Shown piece by piece: positions 33,677-43,091 of a DNA stretch of 64,000 nucleotides. The stretch lies in the NCBI RefSeq assembly GCF_033807535.1, contig NZ_CP136856.1, positions 801,001 through 865,000 on the forward strand, written 5' to 3'. Position numbers and translations under genes: made by a program. Under the pieces are notes generated by a model. It saw only the letters and a list, made by a program, of their open reading frames with translations, did not search any database and was not told the origin of the DNA. Origin of the DNA: Oceanisphaera sp. IT1-181. GTDB lineage: Bacteria > Pseudomonadota > Gammaproteobacteria > Enterobacterales > Aeromonadaceae. How positions within the stretch are numbered: position 1 is the first letter of the stretch; every line of letters starts with the position of its first letter.

Positions 33677-35845
33677 TCACAATTTTTTATTCGCCGCCTC
33701 CATTTGTCCGCTTTGAATGGCGGTGAGCGCTATGGTGTACACGATATCGTCCACCAGTGCGCCGCGCGACAAGTCGTTTACGGGCTTGCGCATGCCTTGC
33801 AGCATGGGGCCAATAGACACTAACTGCGCCGAGCGCTGTACCGCCTTGTAAGTGGTGTTGCCGGTATTTAAGTCCGGAAAGATAAATACCGTCGCTTTAC
33901 CGGCTACGGGCGAGTTGGGCGCCTTAGACTTAGCCACGTTTTCCATGATGGCCGCATCGTATTGCAACGGGCCATCTATGATGAGGTCGGGCCGCTTTTC
34001 TTTGGCCAGACGCGTGGCTTCACGTACCTTTTCTACATCGGCACCGGTGCCGGAATCGCCGGTAGAATAAGAAATCATGGCCACGCGGGGCTCAATGCCA
34101 AAGGCTAAGGCTGAGTCGGCGGATTGAATGGCAATTTCTGCTAATTGCTCGGCGTTAGGGTCTGGGTTGATGGCACAGTCGCCATACACCAAAACCTGAT
34201 CCGGCAGCAGCATGAAAAACACCGAGGAAACCAATGATGATCCGGGTGCGGTTCTAATGATCTGCAGCGGCGGGCGTATGGTATTGGCGGTGGTGTTAAT
34301 GGCACCGGATACCAAACCATCTACTTCATCGGCATCCAACATCATGGTGCCCAGTACCACGTTATCTTTTAATTGCTCACGGGCGACGATGTCGGTTAAG
34401 CCTTTGGACTTTCGTAACTCAACCAAGCGGGCGACATAATGCTCACGCACCAATTCAGGATCTTGAATTTCAACCCTGTCATCTAAGACCACGCCTTGCT
34501 GTGAGGCAACCCGTAATATTTCTTCTCTATTACCGAGTAACACTGGGTGGGCAATGCCCCGCTCGGCACAGATCATAGCGGCTTTAATGGTGCGCGGCTC
34601 TTCGCCTTCGGGCAATACCACCCGCTTATTGGCATGGCGTGCCAGTTCAGTTAACTGATAACGGAAGGCTGGTGGGCTTAACAAACGACGGCGTACTGAT
34701 TTAGCGGTTAATGACTCAATCCAGTGTTTATCGATATGGCCGGCCACATAATCTTGTACCAGCTCGATGCGCTCGAGATCATCCAGCGGGATTTCCAGAT
34801 TAAAATCTTGCAGGGTAACCGCAGTCTGCCAGGTGTTGGTATTGACCATCAGGATCGGTAGGCCCGTTTTCATTGCCTGCTGGCACAAGTCCATAATCTG
34901 CGGTTCGGGTTGGTAATTGCCATTCAGCACCAAAGCACCAATTTTAACGCCGTTCATCGCAGCCAAGCAGACTGCCGCAATCACATCGGCTCTGTCGCCT
35001 GAGGCCACCAGTAAGCTGCCGGGCCGGTATAATTTGGTTTGATTATGTAAAGCACTGGCGCAGAACACCACAGTGGTTAGGCGTCGGCTTTGCAACTCAC
35101 CTTCGTTAAGAATAGTGGCATTTAAATGCCGCGCTAAATCGAGCGCGCGGGGAGAAACAAGCTCGGTATTCCAGGGTGCGCAGCCTAAAATAGGCAGGGC
35201 TGACTTGCTTAATACCGATAATATTTCGTGCTCCGCTGTGGGCAGGCTTTGATGGTCGGGATTAAATATTTCGCTAAGATCGGGGCGTAGTTTGCCTTGA
35301 TCATCTAATGGCGCACCCACTTTATTGATGATGCAGCCGACAAGACGTTTGTTGGTCATGCCACCAAAGCTGGAAGCTGCCAGTTCAATACGATCTTTGA
35401 GCTGCTGACTGGTTTCGTTGGTGGGCTGAGCCACAAATACTATGTCGGCATCTAATGCTTTGGCGATATTGTAGTTGAGGTTGCTGGTAAAAGAGTGGCT
35501 ATCGGTGGGGACTAAGCCCTCGATGACCATGACTTCGGCCCCACTCTGTGTCACATGCTTTTCTACTTTTTCAACAATCTGTTCTAGTAAAATATCTAAC
35601 TTGTCTTGTGAGATCATGCTTTCTGCATCACTGAGTGCTAACGGCTCGGCTGGCTTAATATTTGAGCTGTGAGCAATCATTACCGTGGTGTGATCTTCTT
35701 GTTTATTGGGATGGCGTGGTTGGGCAACCGGCTTGAAAAAGCTGACGTCAATCCCTTTACGCTCCATTGCCCGTACTACGCCCAGGCTGACTGACGTAAT
35801 ACCCACGCCTCCACTGATAGGGATTAGCATTATCATTCTTGCCAT
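33677..35845 (-). CDS. pta: Phosphate acetyltransferase
   Basis: 722-residue long-form Pta that interconverts acetyl-CoA and acetyl phosphate. It has an N-terminal P-loop-like domain (PISGGVGITSVSLG near 8, about 1-230), a DRTGG regulatory domain (about 230-360) and the catalytic PTA_PTB domain (about 390-715) with VVLPEGEEPRT, GTMMLDADEVDGLVSGA and FPDLNTGNTTYK. It lies 9 bp after ackA on the same strand, forming the usual ackA-pta operon for acetate overflow and acetyl-phosphate signalling. Confidence 0.96.
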   Translation of the reverse strand: MARMIMLIPISGGVGITSVSLGVVRAMERKGIDVSFFKPVAQPRHPNKQEDHTTVMIAHSSNIKPAEPLALSDAESMISQDKLDILLEQIVEKVEKHVTQSGAEVMVIEGLVPTDSHSFTSNLNYNIAKALDADIVFVAQPTNETSQQLKDRIELAASSFGGMTNKRLVGCIINKVGAPLDDQGKLRPDLSEIFNPDHQSLPTAEHEILSVLSKSALPILGCAPWNTELVSPRALDLARHLNATILNEGELQSRRLTTVVFCASALHNQTKLYRPGSLLVASGDRADVIAAVCLAAMNGVKIGALVLNGNYQPEPQIMDLCQQAMKTGLPILMVNTNTWQTAVTLQDFNLEIPLDDLERIELVQDYVAGHIDKHWIESLTAKSVRRRLLSPPAFRYQLTELARHANKRVVLPEGEEPRTIKAAMICAERGIAHPVLLGNREEILRVASQQGVVLDDRVEIQDPELVREHYVARLVELRKSKGLTDIVAREQLKDNVVLGTMMLDADEVDGLVSGAINTTANTIRPPLQIIRTAPGSSLVSSVFFMLLPDQVLVYGDCAINPDPNAEQLAEIAIQSADSALAFGIEPRVAMISYSTGDSGTGADVEKVREATRLAKEKRPDLIIDGPLQYDAAIMENVAKSKAPNSPVAGKATVFIFPDLNTGNTTYKAVQRSAQLVSIGPMLQGMRKPVNDLSRGALVDDIVYTIALTAIQSGQMEAANKKL

Positions 35846-35854
35846 GATATTTCC

Positions 35855-37138
<1,284 letters not shown>

Positions 37139-37442
37139 TAATAAACCTTGTGTCAGAGAAATCATCTTGCTCAAGCATGAAGCGCGAGCAGTCATTAATG
37201 ATACCATTTCAGGGCTCGTTGCCGGTTGCCTGCCAGGCCTTAGGCTAGCGCAATCAAGGGTGGCAGGCGCTAACTGCAGTCTTAAGTGCTGCTTTAAGCC
37301 ATGGGCTGAAACGGTCAAATTATAAATACAGGGGATAATACCCACTCAGTGGCGTAAAATAACATAAAGAGAGGGTGGTTCTATGATGTGGGTCTAGTAA
37401 AGCGCCTAACCTCACCCTTAATTATTCTGCTCAGGAGGCATA

Positions 37443-37883
37443 ATGACAACATTGACGCATACCTTACACAGGGGCAGCGCTTATTTGGCGGTGTGGCCTA
37501 AAGAGCGCCAGCTGGCGGCCTTGTTTCCTGAGTACCGCATGACCACGGCCACGCGTTTGGCTTTGCGCACCATTCCCGCACTTATGGTATTGAGCCTGTT
37601 GGTGCAGTTTCAATTAGGCGACCCTCGTTATTGGCCGGGCGTGGTGACCTCAGTACTCTTTTTGGCCAGCCTGCCGTTGCAAGGGCTGTTTTGGTTAGGT
37701 AAGCGCGCCGATACCCCATTACCCCCCACTCTGGTGACCTGGTATCAACAAATTTATCAGAAGATGGCTGAAGCTGGGGTGACAGTCACTCAGCCGGTGG
37801 CGCGTCCGCGTTATTTTGAGCTCGGAGAAACCCTCAATTTAGCCTTTAAACAATTGGATAAATCTTTTATTCGCGATCTATAA
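37443..37883 (+). CDS. yfbV: YfbV (UPF0208) membrane protein
   Basis: 146-residue inner-membrane protein with two central spans (about 42-62 and 67-88), starting with HRGSAYLAVWPKERQLAALFPE and ending with YFELGETLNLAFKQLDKSFI, both typical of UPF0208. E. coli YfbV influences insulation of the terminus macrodomain. Location beside ackA-pta is conserved in gammaproteobacteria. AGGAGG lies just before the ATG. Confidence 0.92.
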   Translation: MTTLTHTLHRGSAYLAVWPKERQLAALFPEYRMTTATRLALRTIPALMVLSLLVQFQLGDPRYWPGVVTSVLFLASLPLQGLFWLGKRADTPLPPTLVTWYQQIYQKMAEAGVTVTQPVARPRYFELGETLNLAFKQLDKSFIRDL

Positions 37884-37995
37884 CTAACCTTGCGCAGTCG
37901 CGGGTTGCAAAGGCCATTCTTTTTGGCGAGGGTGAGGCTTGTCTTCGTCACTTTTATCTTTGCAACCTTATGTCTTTGCAAACAGGTGCCCGCGT

Positions 37996-38751
37996 ATGAA
38001 TTTCTTATCCCAAACTATCGCTAACAAGCCTGATCCAAACTGGTCACAGGTACAAGTCATCCCCATTATTGAAAGCCAAGACCCGTTAGTGCCGTTAGGG
38101 TTAGTCAATTCTCCGTTGCGATCTTATCCGGCTTACTTTCATCAAGGGGTGCCCGGGGCGTTAAACGAGAGCTATGTGCGCCGTAGTGTGTTGTTTCGTT
38201 TATATAAAGCCGCCCGTTTATTGCCTACCGGCATCGAGATGGTGGTACTAGATGGCTGGCGCCCATTATCGGTGCAGCAATATTTGTATGACACCCTGCA
38301 TACCGTTATGACCGCCCATGACACCAACCAAAATGAGACCGAACTGCTCGCCCACCTGCGCCAATTTGTGTCCCCACCCAGTGATAATCCCGCAGCTCCC
38401 AGCCCACACTTAACCGGCGGATCGGTCGATGTAGCCTTATGTGATGTAGAAGGCTTACTACTCGATATGGGCACCGAATTTGATGATATTAGCTTCTGGT
38501 CGGCCAGTGCCGCCTTTGAAACCATTACTAAGCCCAACGCCCGTGAATCAGAAGTCATTGAAAACCGCCGTTTATTGCACAGCGTAATGCTGCAAGCGGG
38601 CTTTACCAATCTGCCCAGTGAGTGGTGGCACTTTGATTATGGCAACCAAGCGTGGGCTTGGGCCGCACAGCAACCCCAAGCTCAGTTTGGCGTGACAGAG
38701 CGGCTAACCTTAGCTCAGCGCTGGTTAAAATCGGTGACGAATGAAGTGTAA
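37996..38751 (+). CDS. M15-family D-Ala-D-Ala dipeptidase, VanX/DdpX-like
   Basis: 251-residue zinc peptidase. Motifs are VVLDGWRPLSVQQYLYD near 77, the zinc-site SPHLTGGSVDVAL near 135 (His, Asp) and EWWHFDYGN near 211 (catalytic Glu and His). Homologues split D-alanyl-D-alanine; in Gram-negatives they usually recycle cell-wall dipeptide rather than give vancomycin resistance. No van regulators or ligases are near. No clear signal peptide, so likely cytosolic. The stop is followed by a short G-rich repeat. Confidence 0.85.
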   Translation: MNFLSQTIANKPDPNWSQVQVIPIIESQDPLVPLGLVNSPLRSYPAYFHQGVPGALNESYVRRSVLFRLYKAARLLPTGIEMVVLDGWRPLSVQQYLYDTLHTVMTAHDTNQNETELLAHLRQFVSPPSDNPAAPSPHLTGGSVDVALCDVEGLLLDMGTEFDDISFWSASAAFETITKPNARESEVIENRRLLHSVMLQAGFTNLPSEWWHFDYGNQAWAWAAQQPQAQFGVTERLTLAQRWLKSVTNEV

Positions 38752-38791
38752 AGCGTGAGGGTTAAGGCGCGATGAAACTGCAGGCGGTGTT

Positions 38792-39163
38792 TTATCTGAC
38801 TGAAAACTGCAGTGTGCTGCCTTTGCCTTGGGTGACAGAGCGAGAGCGACTGCCATTTTTTTCTACGGTTAGTGTTAATTGCCCCGCATTTAACAGCGTG
38901 ACTGTGCCGCTAATGGCGTCGCCGTTATAGCTAAGTTTGGCGGGCACTTGGCCGTGCTCTTGATGATACTCATGCGTTTTTCCGGCATTTTCTACCCGCC
39001 AATGAGCCGAATAAGCGGTACCGGTCGTGCCGCTAATTTCAATGTTGATGGGGTTCATCGCGTGCACCTTTGCTGATTGGGTTATCATGGGTGCTGTTAG
39101 CAGCACTAAGCTGCATAAACCTGCTGCTCTCCAGTATCCGCGCCTGATTACTTGGCTTTGCAT
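38792..39163 (-). CDS. Small secreted protein of unknown function
   Basis: 123 residues: an N-terminal signal segment (GLCSLVLLTAPMITQSAKVHA, cleaved near residue 35), then a beta-rich domain with alternating hydrophobic residues (INIEISGTTGT, GTVTLLNAGQLTLTVEKNG). I do not recognise a family. Probably periplasmic. It is convergent with the dipeptidase gene. Codon use resembles the neighbours. Confidence 0.6.
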   Translation of the reverse strand: MQSQVIRRGYWRAAGLCSLVLLTAPMITQSAKVHAMNPINIEISGTTGTAYSAHWRVENAGKTHEYHQEHGQVPAKLSYNGDAISGTVTLLNAGQLTLTVEKNGSRSRSVTQGKGSTLQFSVR

Positions 39164-39467
39164 ACCGCCTCCTGCTTCACGTTATCCATAAATGTTATTT
39201 CAGTATAGAGTCGCCAGTATCATTAATAGGCTAATTTTTAATCATTACTGTACCTGATACAGCTTCGGATTTTGAAGGTACTAGCACTCTTGCATTTGAA
39301 TCCTGTTTCCTCACAAAGCCCTTTAATTTTACGTTAGACTCGTACAGAACATGCTGGCTGTAACCGTGGAAGATGGAAGAGCACGATGACGACTTAAATA
39401 ACGACAGTGACGAGCAGCCCGCAGGCACAGAACTGAGTGATAAACCCTTATAACGGTAGGCTAGATG

Positions 39468-39496
39468 ACCCGTTAGTTGGCTAATCACTAACGGGT
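39468..39496. other. Stem-loop, 10 bp
   Basis: ACCCGTTAGT (39468-39477) and ACTAACGGGT (39487-39496) are perfect inverted repeats with a 9-base loop. It stands 9 bp before a second, terminator-type hairpin. Confidence 0.6.
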
Positions 39497-39505
39497 AAAA
39501 ATGAA

Positions 39506-39534
39506 AATGGCGTGGATAACCACGCCATTTTTTT
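39506..39534. terminator. Bidirectional terminator near the lipoprotein gene
   Basis: AATGGCGTGG (39506-39515) and CCACGCCATT (39520-39529) form a 10-bp stem with a 4-base loop, followed by a T-run on the plus strand. On the minus strand it lies downstream of the lipoprotein gene and could stop it as well. Confidence 0.8.
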
Positions 39535-39581
39535 GCTTTTTATTCAGCACTGATACCCATTTAAGGCAGAGGATCAAACGC

Positions 39582-40394
39582 TTACTGAGCGTTCACTTTC
39601 TTGGTTGCTGTGGTGGTTTCAATATTCAGGCCGGCTTTGTTTTCGAGCTGCACTTTGGTTTTTACCTCAGTTTTAACGTCAGTTTTTACCTCAGTTTCTA
39701 CGTCAGTTTTCACCTTCGCTTTAACCGCAGCTTTATTACTGGCTTCAAGTGCAGCCTTGCTTTGCAGAGCCTTAATTTGCGCTTGCACCGACTGCAACTC
39801 GGCTTGGTCTTGCAGTGCCTTTAACTGCGCTTGTGCCGCTTTTAGCTGTTGTTCTGTGTCAGTGAGCCCAGCCACCGCGGTGCTTTGGCCGCTAAACGAG
39901 GCTTTAGCGGCGCCCTTTTTGGTCGGGGCCACCAGTGTTTGTAAGGTTTTCGGCCACACCACAGGCACAGTGCTATTAGGCTCATTAAATAGCTTGGTCT
40001 CTTGTCCGTCGTTGACGATAGCCGACATTTTATTGGTTTGCGCGTTCCACACTAAACCGGCCGCCTGTGCTTCGCCGTCTTCGGTGGGGGAGGCCAGATA
40101 AAACAAGGCACCTTCTTGCTGTAACTTAGGCGCGGTACGTAGCAGCGCCAGCGTCTCTTCGTAATCTTCGCCTAACAGGGCCGTCATACGGTTTTTGATC
40201 ATCGGCTTTTCAAATAGCTGAGAACTACTGGGGTCTAAGCCCACAAAAGGTTTGATAAATGCCCACATCAGCTGGCTAGGGCCCACCGCCAACATAGGCG
40301 CGAAACAACCGCTGAGCATAGTGCACAGTGCCAGCACCAGTAGGCTATTGGTCTTTTTCACGGGTGATGAGGCAAACAAGTGTAATAAACGCAT
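39582..40394 (-). CDS. Lipoprotein with coiled-coil and VKTD-repeat tail
   Basis: 270-residue lipoprotein of unknown function. The lipobox LSGC places the acylated Cys at residue 30. A globular part (31-170) contains FYLASPTEDGEAQAAGLVWN. The C-terminal third is helical and low in complexity: QLKAAQAQLKALQDQAELQ suggests a coiled coil, followed by a tetrapeptide repeat V-[KE]-T-[DE] encoded by 12-bp tandem units. ATG 40394 is preferred because GGGA lies upstream; ATG 40406 is possible. It is probably anchored in the outer membrane and may contact peptidoglycan (inference). Confidence 0.7.
   Translation of the reverse strand: MRLLHLFASSPVKKTNSLLVLALCTMLSGCFAPMLAVGPSQLMWAFIKPFVGLDPSSSQLFEKPMIKNRMTALLGEDYEETLALLRTAPKLQQEGALFYLASPTEDGEAQAAGLVWNAQTNKMSAIVNDGQETKLFNEPNSTVPVVWPKTLQTLVAPTKKGAAKASFSGQSTAVAGLTDTEQQLKAAQAQLKALQDQAELQSVQAQIKALQSKAALEASNKAAVKAKVKTDVETEVKTDVKTEVKTKVQLENKAGLNIETTTATKKVNAQ
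39659..39718 (-). repeat. 12-bp tandem repeat x5 in the lipoprotein gene
   Basis: Five 12-bp units such as TTTTTACCTCAG and TTTTAACGTCAG run head to tail and encode the V-K-T-[DE] repeats. Length changes of multiples of 12 would keep the frame. Confidence 0.85.
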
Positions 40395-40769
40395 TTTATA
40401 TCCCATATTTTGTGTCTCATGAGACGGGTCTGATAACGCAGGCACGCATAACGAAGGCTTGATGAATAAGTGCTTCATTACCGGCGTCAATAGCATTATC
40501 TAAAAGGTGCAGCACATTAGCACAATTGGCTGAAAAAGCAGCCAGACTAGCATGAGACTTTTTAAGGCTGGCAGACGGATTAATTCACCGTAATGGAGGC
40601 GTGCAACTAAGCTTAACTACTTGGCCTAAGAGTAAAAGTTAGGTGCACAGGCGTGTTTGCGGCCAACGTTTTTGCCCGCCAATAAAGCCGGTGCTGAGTG
40701 ACAGATCACATGATATTGACGACACTTTCTGGCATTCTTAAGGCTATCAGCTTCAGGAGAGAACAATTT
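40395..40769. other. Divergent intergenic region, lipoprotein / OpuAC-like gene
   Basis: 375 bp with no supported gene. A TTGACG at 40716-40721 could be a -35 for the plus-strand gene, but the -10 is unclear. Nothing else is visible. Confidence 0.35.
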
Positions 40770-41321
40770 ATGCGACGACTAAAAATCGGTTTATTGTCGT
40801 TAGCGGTGTTATTGCTAAGCGCTTGTGGTGACGCTACTTCCCGCGATGTGCACCTGTTAAGCGGTGCCGCACCCGCCGAGCTGGCGCGCACTCACTTGGC
40901 GGCGGCCGCGCTCAAACAGCAAAACTTCAATGTGACTATCGAAGAGGCCCGGCTTGGCCAAATATGGCAGCGGCTGTGGGCGGGCAAGGCAGATGCCAGT
41001 GTCACCGTTTGGTTACCGCAAGCCTCAGCGCCTTTTGTGGAGCGATTTTTTGATAGGCTCGACGATTTAGGACCCAAAGATGGAAGGCTCGCCGCTGAAG
41101 CGGATTTATGGCCGGCCAAGGATAAGCCGCATACCTTAGTACGCCGCTCGCTCGCACAAGATGCGCCCCAAGCGGTGGCGCTGCTTAAAGACTTACAATG
41201 GCAGCCCGCAGATATCGAACAAATTATTGAGCGCTGGCAGCAAAGCCAAAACTGGACTCTAGCGGCAGAAAGCTGGCTGGCTGAGCAAGCGTCCTCTTCG
41301 GTCGACGTTCGTCAGGAGTGA
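40770..41321 (+). CDS. Short lipoprotein with OpuAC-like (glycine-betaine-binding) domain
   Basis: 183-residue lipoprotein with lipobox LLSAC (Cys 19). The remainder resembles one half of an OpuAC/ProX-type substrate-binding fold: QIWQRLWAGKADASVTVWLPQASAPFVERF near 70-100 is typical, with Trp residues that cage quaternary amines in relatives. It is much shorter than normal OpuAC proteins (about 290), so it may be a one-lobe form. No permease or ATPase gene lies nearby, so transport is uncertain. AGGAG precedes the ATG by 11 bases. Confidence 0.7.
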   Translation: MRRLKIGLLSLAVLLLSACGDATSRDVHLLSGAAPAELARTHLAAAALKQQNFNVTIEEARLGQIWQRLWAGKADASVTVWLPQASAPFVERFFDRLDDLGPKDGRLAAEADLWPAKDKPHTLVRRSLAQDAPQAVALLKDLQWQPADIEQIIERWQQSQNWTLAAESWLAEQASSSVDVRQE

Positions 41322-41400
41322 AGCTAACGCCTCACACCTTACTCCTCTCAATTTATAATGGCTGCTGCGTTAAGCGGCACACTTTTACAGGGATATAAAC

Positions 41401-42582
41401 ATGACCATGATAGGAACGCCGCTCTCAGCGACGGCCAAGCGGGTATTAATGTGTGGCGGCGGTGAGCTGGGTAAAGAAGTGGTAATCGAGCTACAGCGCT
41501 TAGGCGTAGAAGTGATAGTAGTGGATCGTTATGCTAACTCGCCTGCCATGCAAGTGGCCCATCGTAGTCATGTAATTTCCATGCTGGATGGGGCAGCCCT
41601 CAGAGCCGTGATTGAGCTGGAGCAGCCGCATTTTATCGTGCCGGAAATAGAAGCCATTGCCACCGACACCTTGGTGGAGCTGGAGCAAGAAGGCTATACG
41701 GTGATCCCCACGGCGCGCGCCACTCAGCTCACCATGAACCGCGAAGGCATTCGCAGCTTAGCGGCAGAAGAATTAGGCTTGGCAACCTCGCATTATCGTT
41801 TTGCAGGCAGTTTGGAAGAGTTTAAAGACGGTATTGCTGAGATTGGCATGCCCTGCGTGGTCAAACCCATCATGAGCTCGTCGGGCAAAGGCCAAAGCAC
41901 TGTGCATAACGAAGGCGATATTGAGTCCGCTTGGGCTTATGCCCAAGAAGGCGGTCGCGCCGGTGGTGGCCGTGTGATCATCGAAGGTTTCGTGAAATTT
42001 GATTATGAAATCACCTTGCTCACGGTGCGCCACGCCAACGGCACTAGCTTTTGTGAGCCCATCGGCCACTTACAAGAAGACGGCGACTATCGCACTTCGT
42101 GGCAGCCGCAAGCCATGAGTGCTGCGGCATTGGCTGCCTCACAAAAAATGGCCGAGCAAGTCACTCAAGCCTTAGGTGGTTATGGCGTATTTGGTGTGGA
42201 GCTGTTTATTCGCGGTGACGAAGTGTTGTTTAGCGAAGTGTCACCGCGGCCCCACGATACCGGCCTGGTCACCTTGATCTCGCAAAATTTGTCGGAATTT
42301 GCCCTGCATGCCCGCGCCATTTTAGGCTTGCCGATCCCGCTGATCCGCCAATATGGCCCTGCCGCATCTGCGGTGATTTTGCCCAGTGGCAAGTCCAGCC
42401 AAACTACCTTTAGCGGTCTTAATTTAGCGCTGGCCGAGCCCGATACTGAGCTGCGTTTATTTGGTAAACCGGAAATCGACGGTCGCCGCCGCATGGGCGT
42501 GGCCTTGGCCTTGGCCGATACCATTGATGCCGCCAAAGCCAAAGCCAGCCACAGTGCCGCTCAAGTGAAAGTCGAGTTCTAA
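41401..42582 (+). CDS. purT: Formate-dependent GAR transformylase
   Basis: 393-residue ATP-grasp enzyme of purine synthesis that uses formate and ATP to formylate GAR, replacing the folate-dependent PurN. Visible are the N-terminal CGGGELGKEVVIE, PEIEAIATDTLVELE near 79, ATP-grasp KPIMSSSGKGQS near 155, GGRVIIEGFVKFD near 190 and FSEVSPRPHDTG near 279. The start matches the family. An inverted-repeat element follows the gene. Confidence 0.97.
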   Translation: MTMIGTPLSATAKRVLMCGGGELGKEVVIELQRLGVEVIVVDRYANSPAMQVAHRSHVISMLDGAALRAVIELEQPHFIVPEIEAIATDTLVELEQEGYTVIPTARATQLTMNREGIRSLAAEELGLATSHYRFAGSLEEFKDGIAEIGMPCVVKPIMSSSGKGQSTVHNEGDIESAWAYAQEGGRAGGGRVIIEGFVKFDYEITLLTVRHANGTSFCEPIGHLQEDGDYRTSWQPQAMSAAALAASQKMAEQVTQALGGYGVFGVELFIRGDEVLFSEVSPRPHDTGLVTLISQNLSEFALHARAILGLPIPLIRQYGPAASAVILPSGKSSQTTFSGLNLALAEPDTELRLFGKPEIDGRRRMGVALALADTIDAAKAKASHSAAQVKVEF

Positions 42583-42598
42583 AGACTAAAAATTTCTC

Positions 42599-42725
42599 GC
42601 CACGGAATACACGGAAAACACGGAAGAACACGGAAAAATAGTGATTAGAGCGAAAATTTCTAAGGGCAGGTCTTACAATATATAGTCCATTTTTCATTAG
42701 TTCTTCGTCCGTGTATTCCGTGGCA
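42599..42725. repeat. Dispersed inverted-repeat element, copy B
   Basis: GCCACGGAATACACGGA at the left is inverted as TCCGTGTATTCCGTGGC at the right. The left arm also carries a nearby ACACGGA triplication. The same arms occur at 8520-8633. It lies between purT and the interrupted phosphatase gene and contains no frame. Confidence 0.8.
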
Positions 42726-43091
42726 AAAATAGCTCTTGTTCTGTCATTCTGTTTTACCCTCAAGGTACGCACACCATGTCACGCACTATCTATTTATTAC
42801 GCCATGGCCAAACACAGTTTAATGCCGAGCTGCGCTTACAAGGGCACTGTAATTCGGATCTCACCGAGTTGGGTTTAGCGCAAGCGCACGCCATGGGGAA
42901 CACTTTGGCTGGCTTATTAGATAAGCCAACAGACTGGGCGCTGTATTCCAGCCCGCTGGGGCGTGCGCAACAAACTGCACAGATCATTAGCGAGCGCCTG
43001 CAATTATCGCCTCAGCATATTCGTTTGGATGAGCGACTAATGGAAGTGGGCTTAGGTGAGTGGGAGCAGCAACGTGCACCGGACCTTCAAG

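Larger units (their letters stand above)
39164..39581. other. Intergenic region with tandem hairpins and a possible 26-codon frame
   Basis: 418 bp. A very acidic plus-strand frame (39373-39453, MEEHDDDLNNDSDEQPAG and so on) has only a poorly spaced ribosome site and is not called as a gene. It is followed by two stem-loops, annotated separately. No other coding signal. Confidence 0.35.

Noticed and set aside
39373..39453. 26-codon acidic plus-strand frame
   Set aside because: The ribosome site is too close to the ATG and there is no comparison to support it; left only as a note in the intergenic entry.
39231..39488. 85-codon minus-strand frame
   Set aside because: It covers a pair of hairpins and has a Ser-rich low-information product without a ribosome site.
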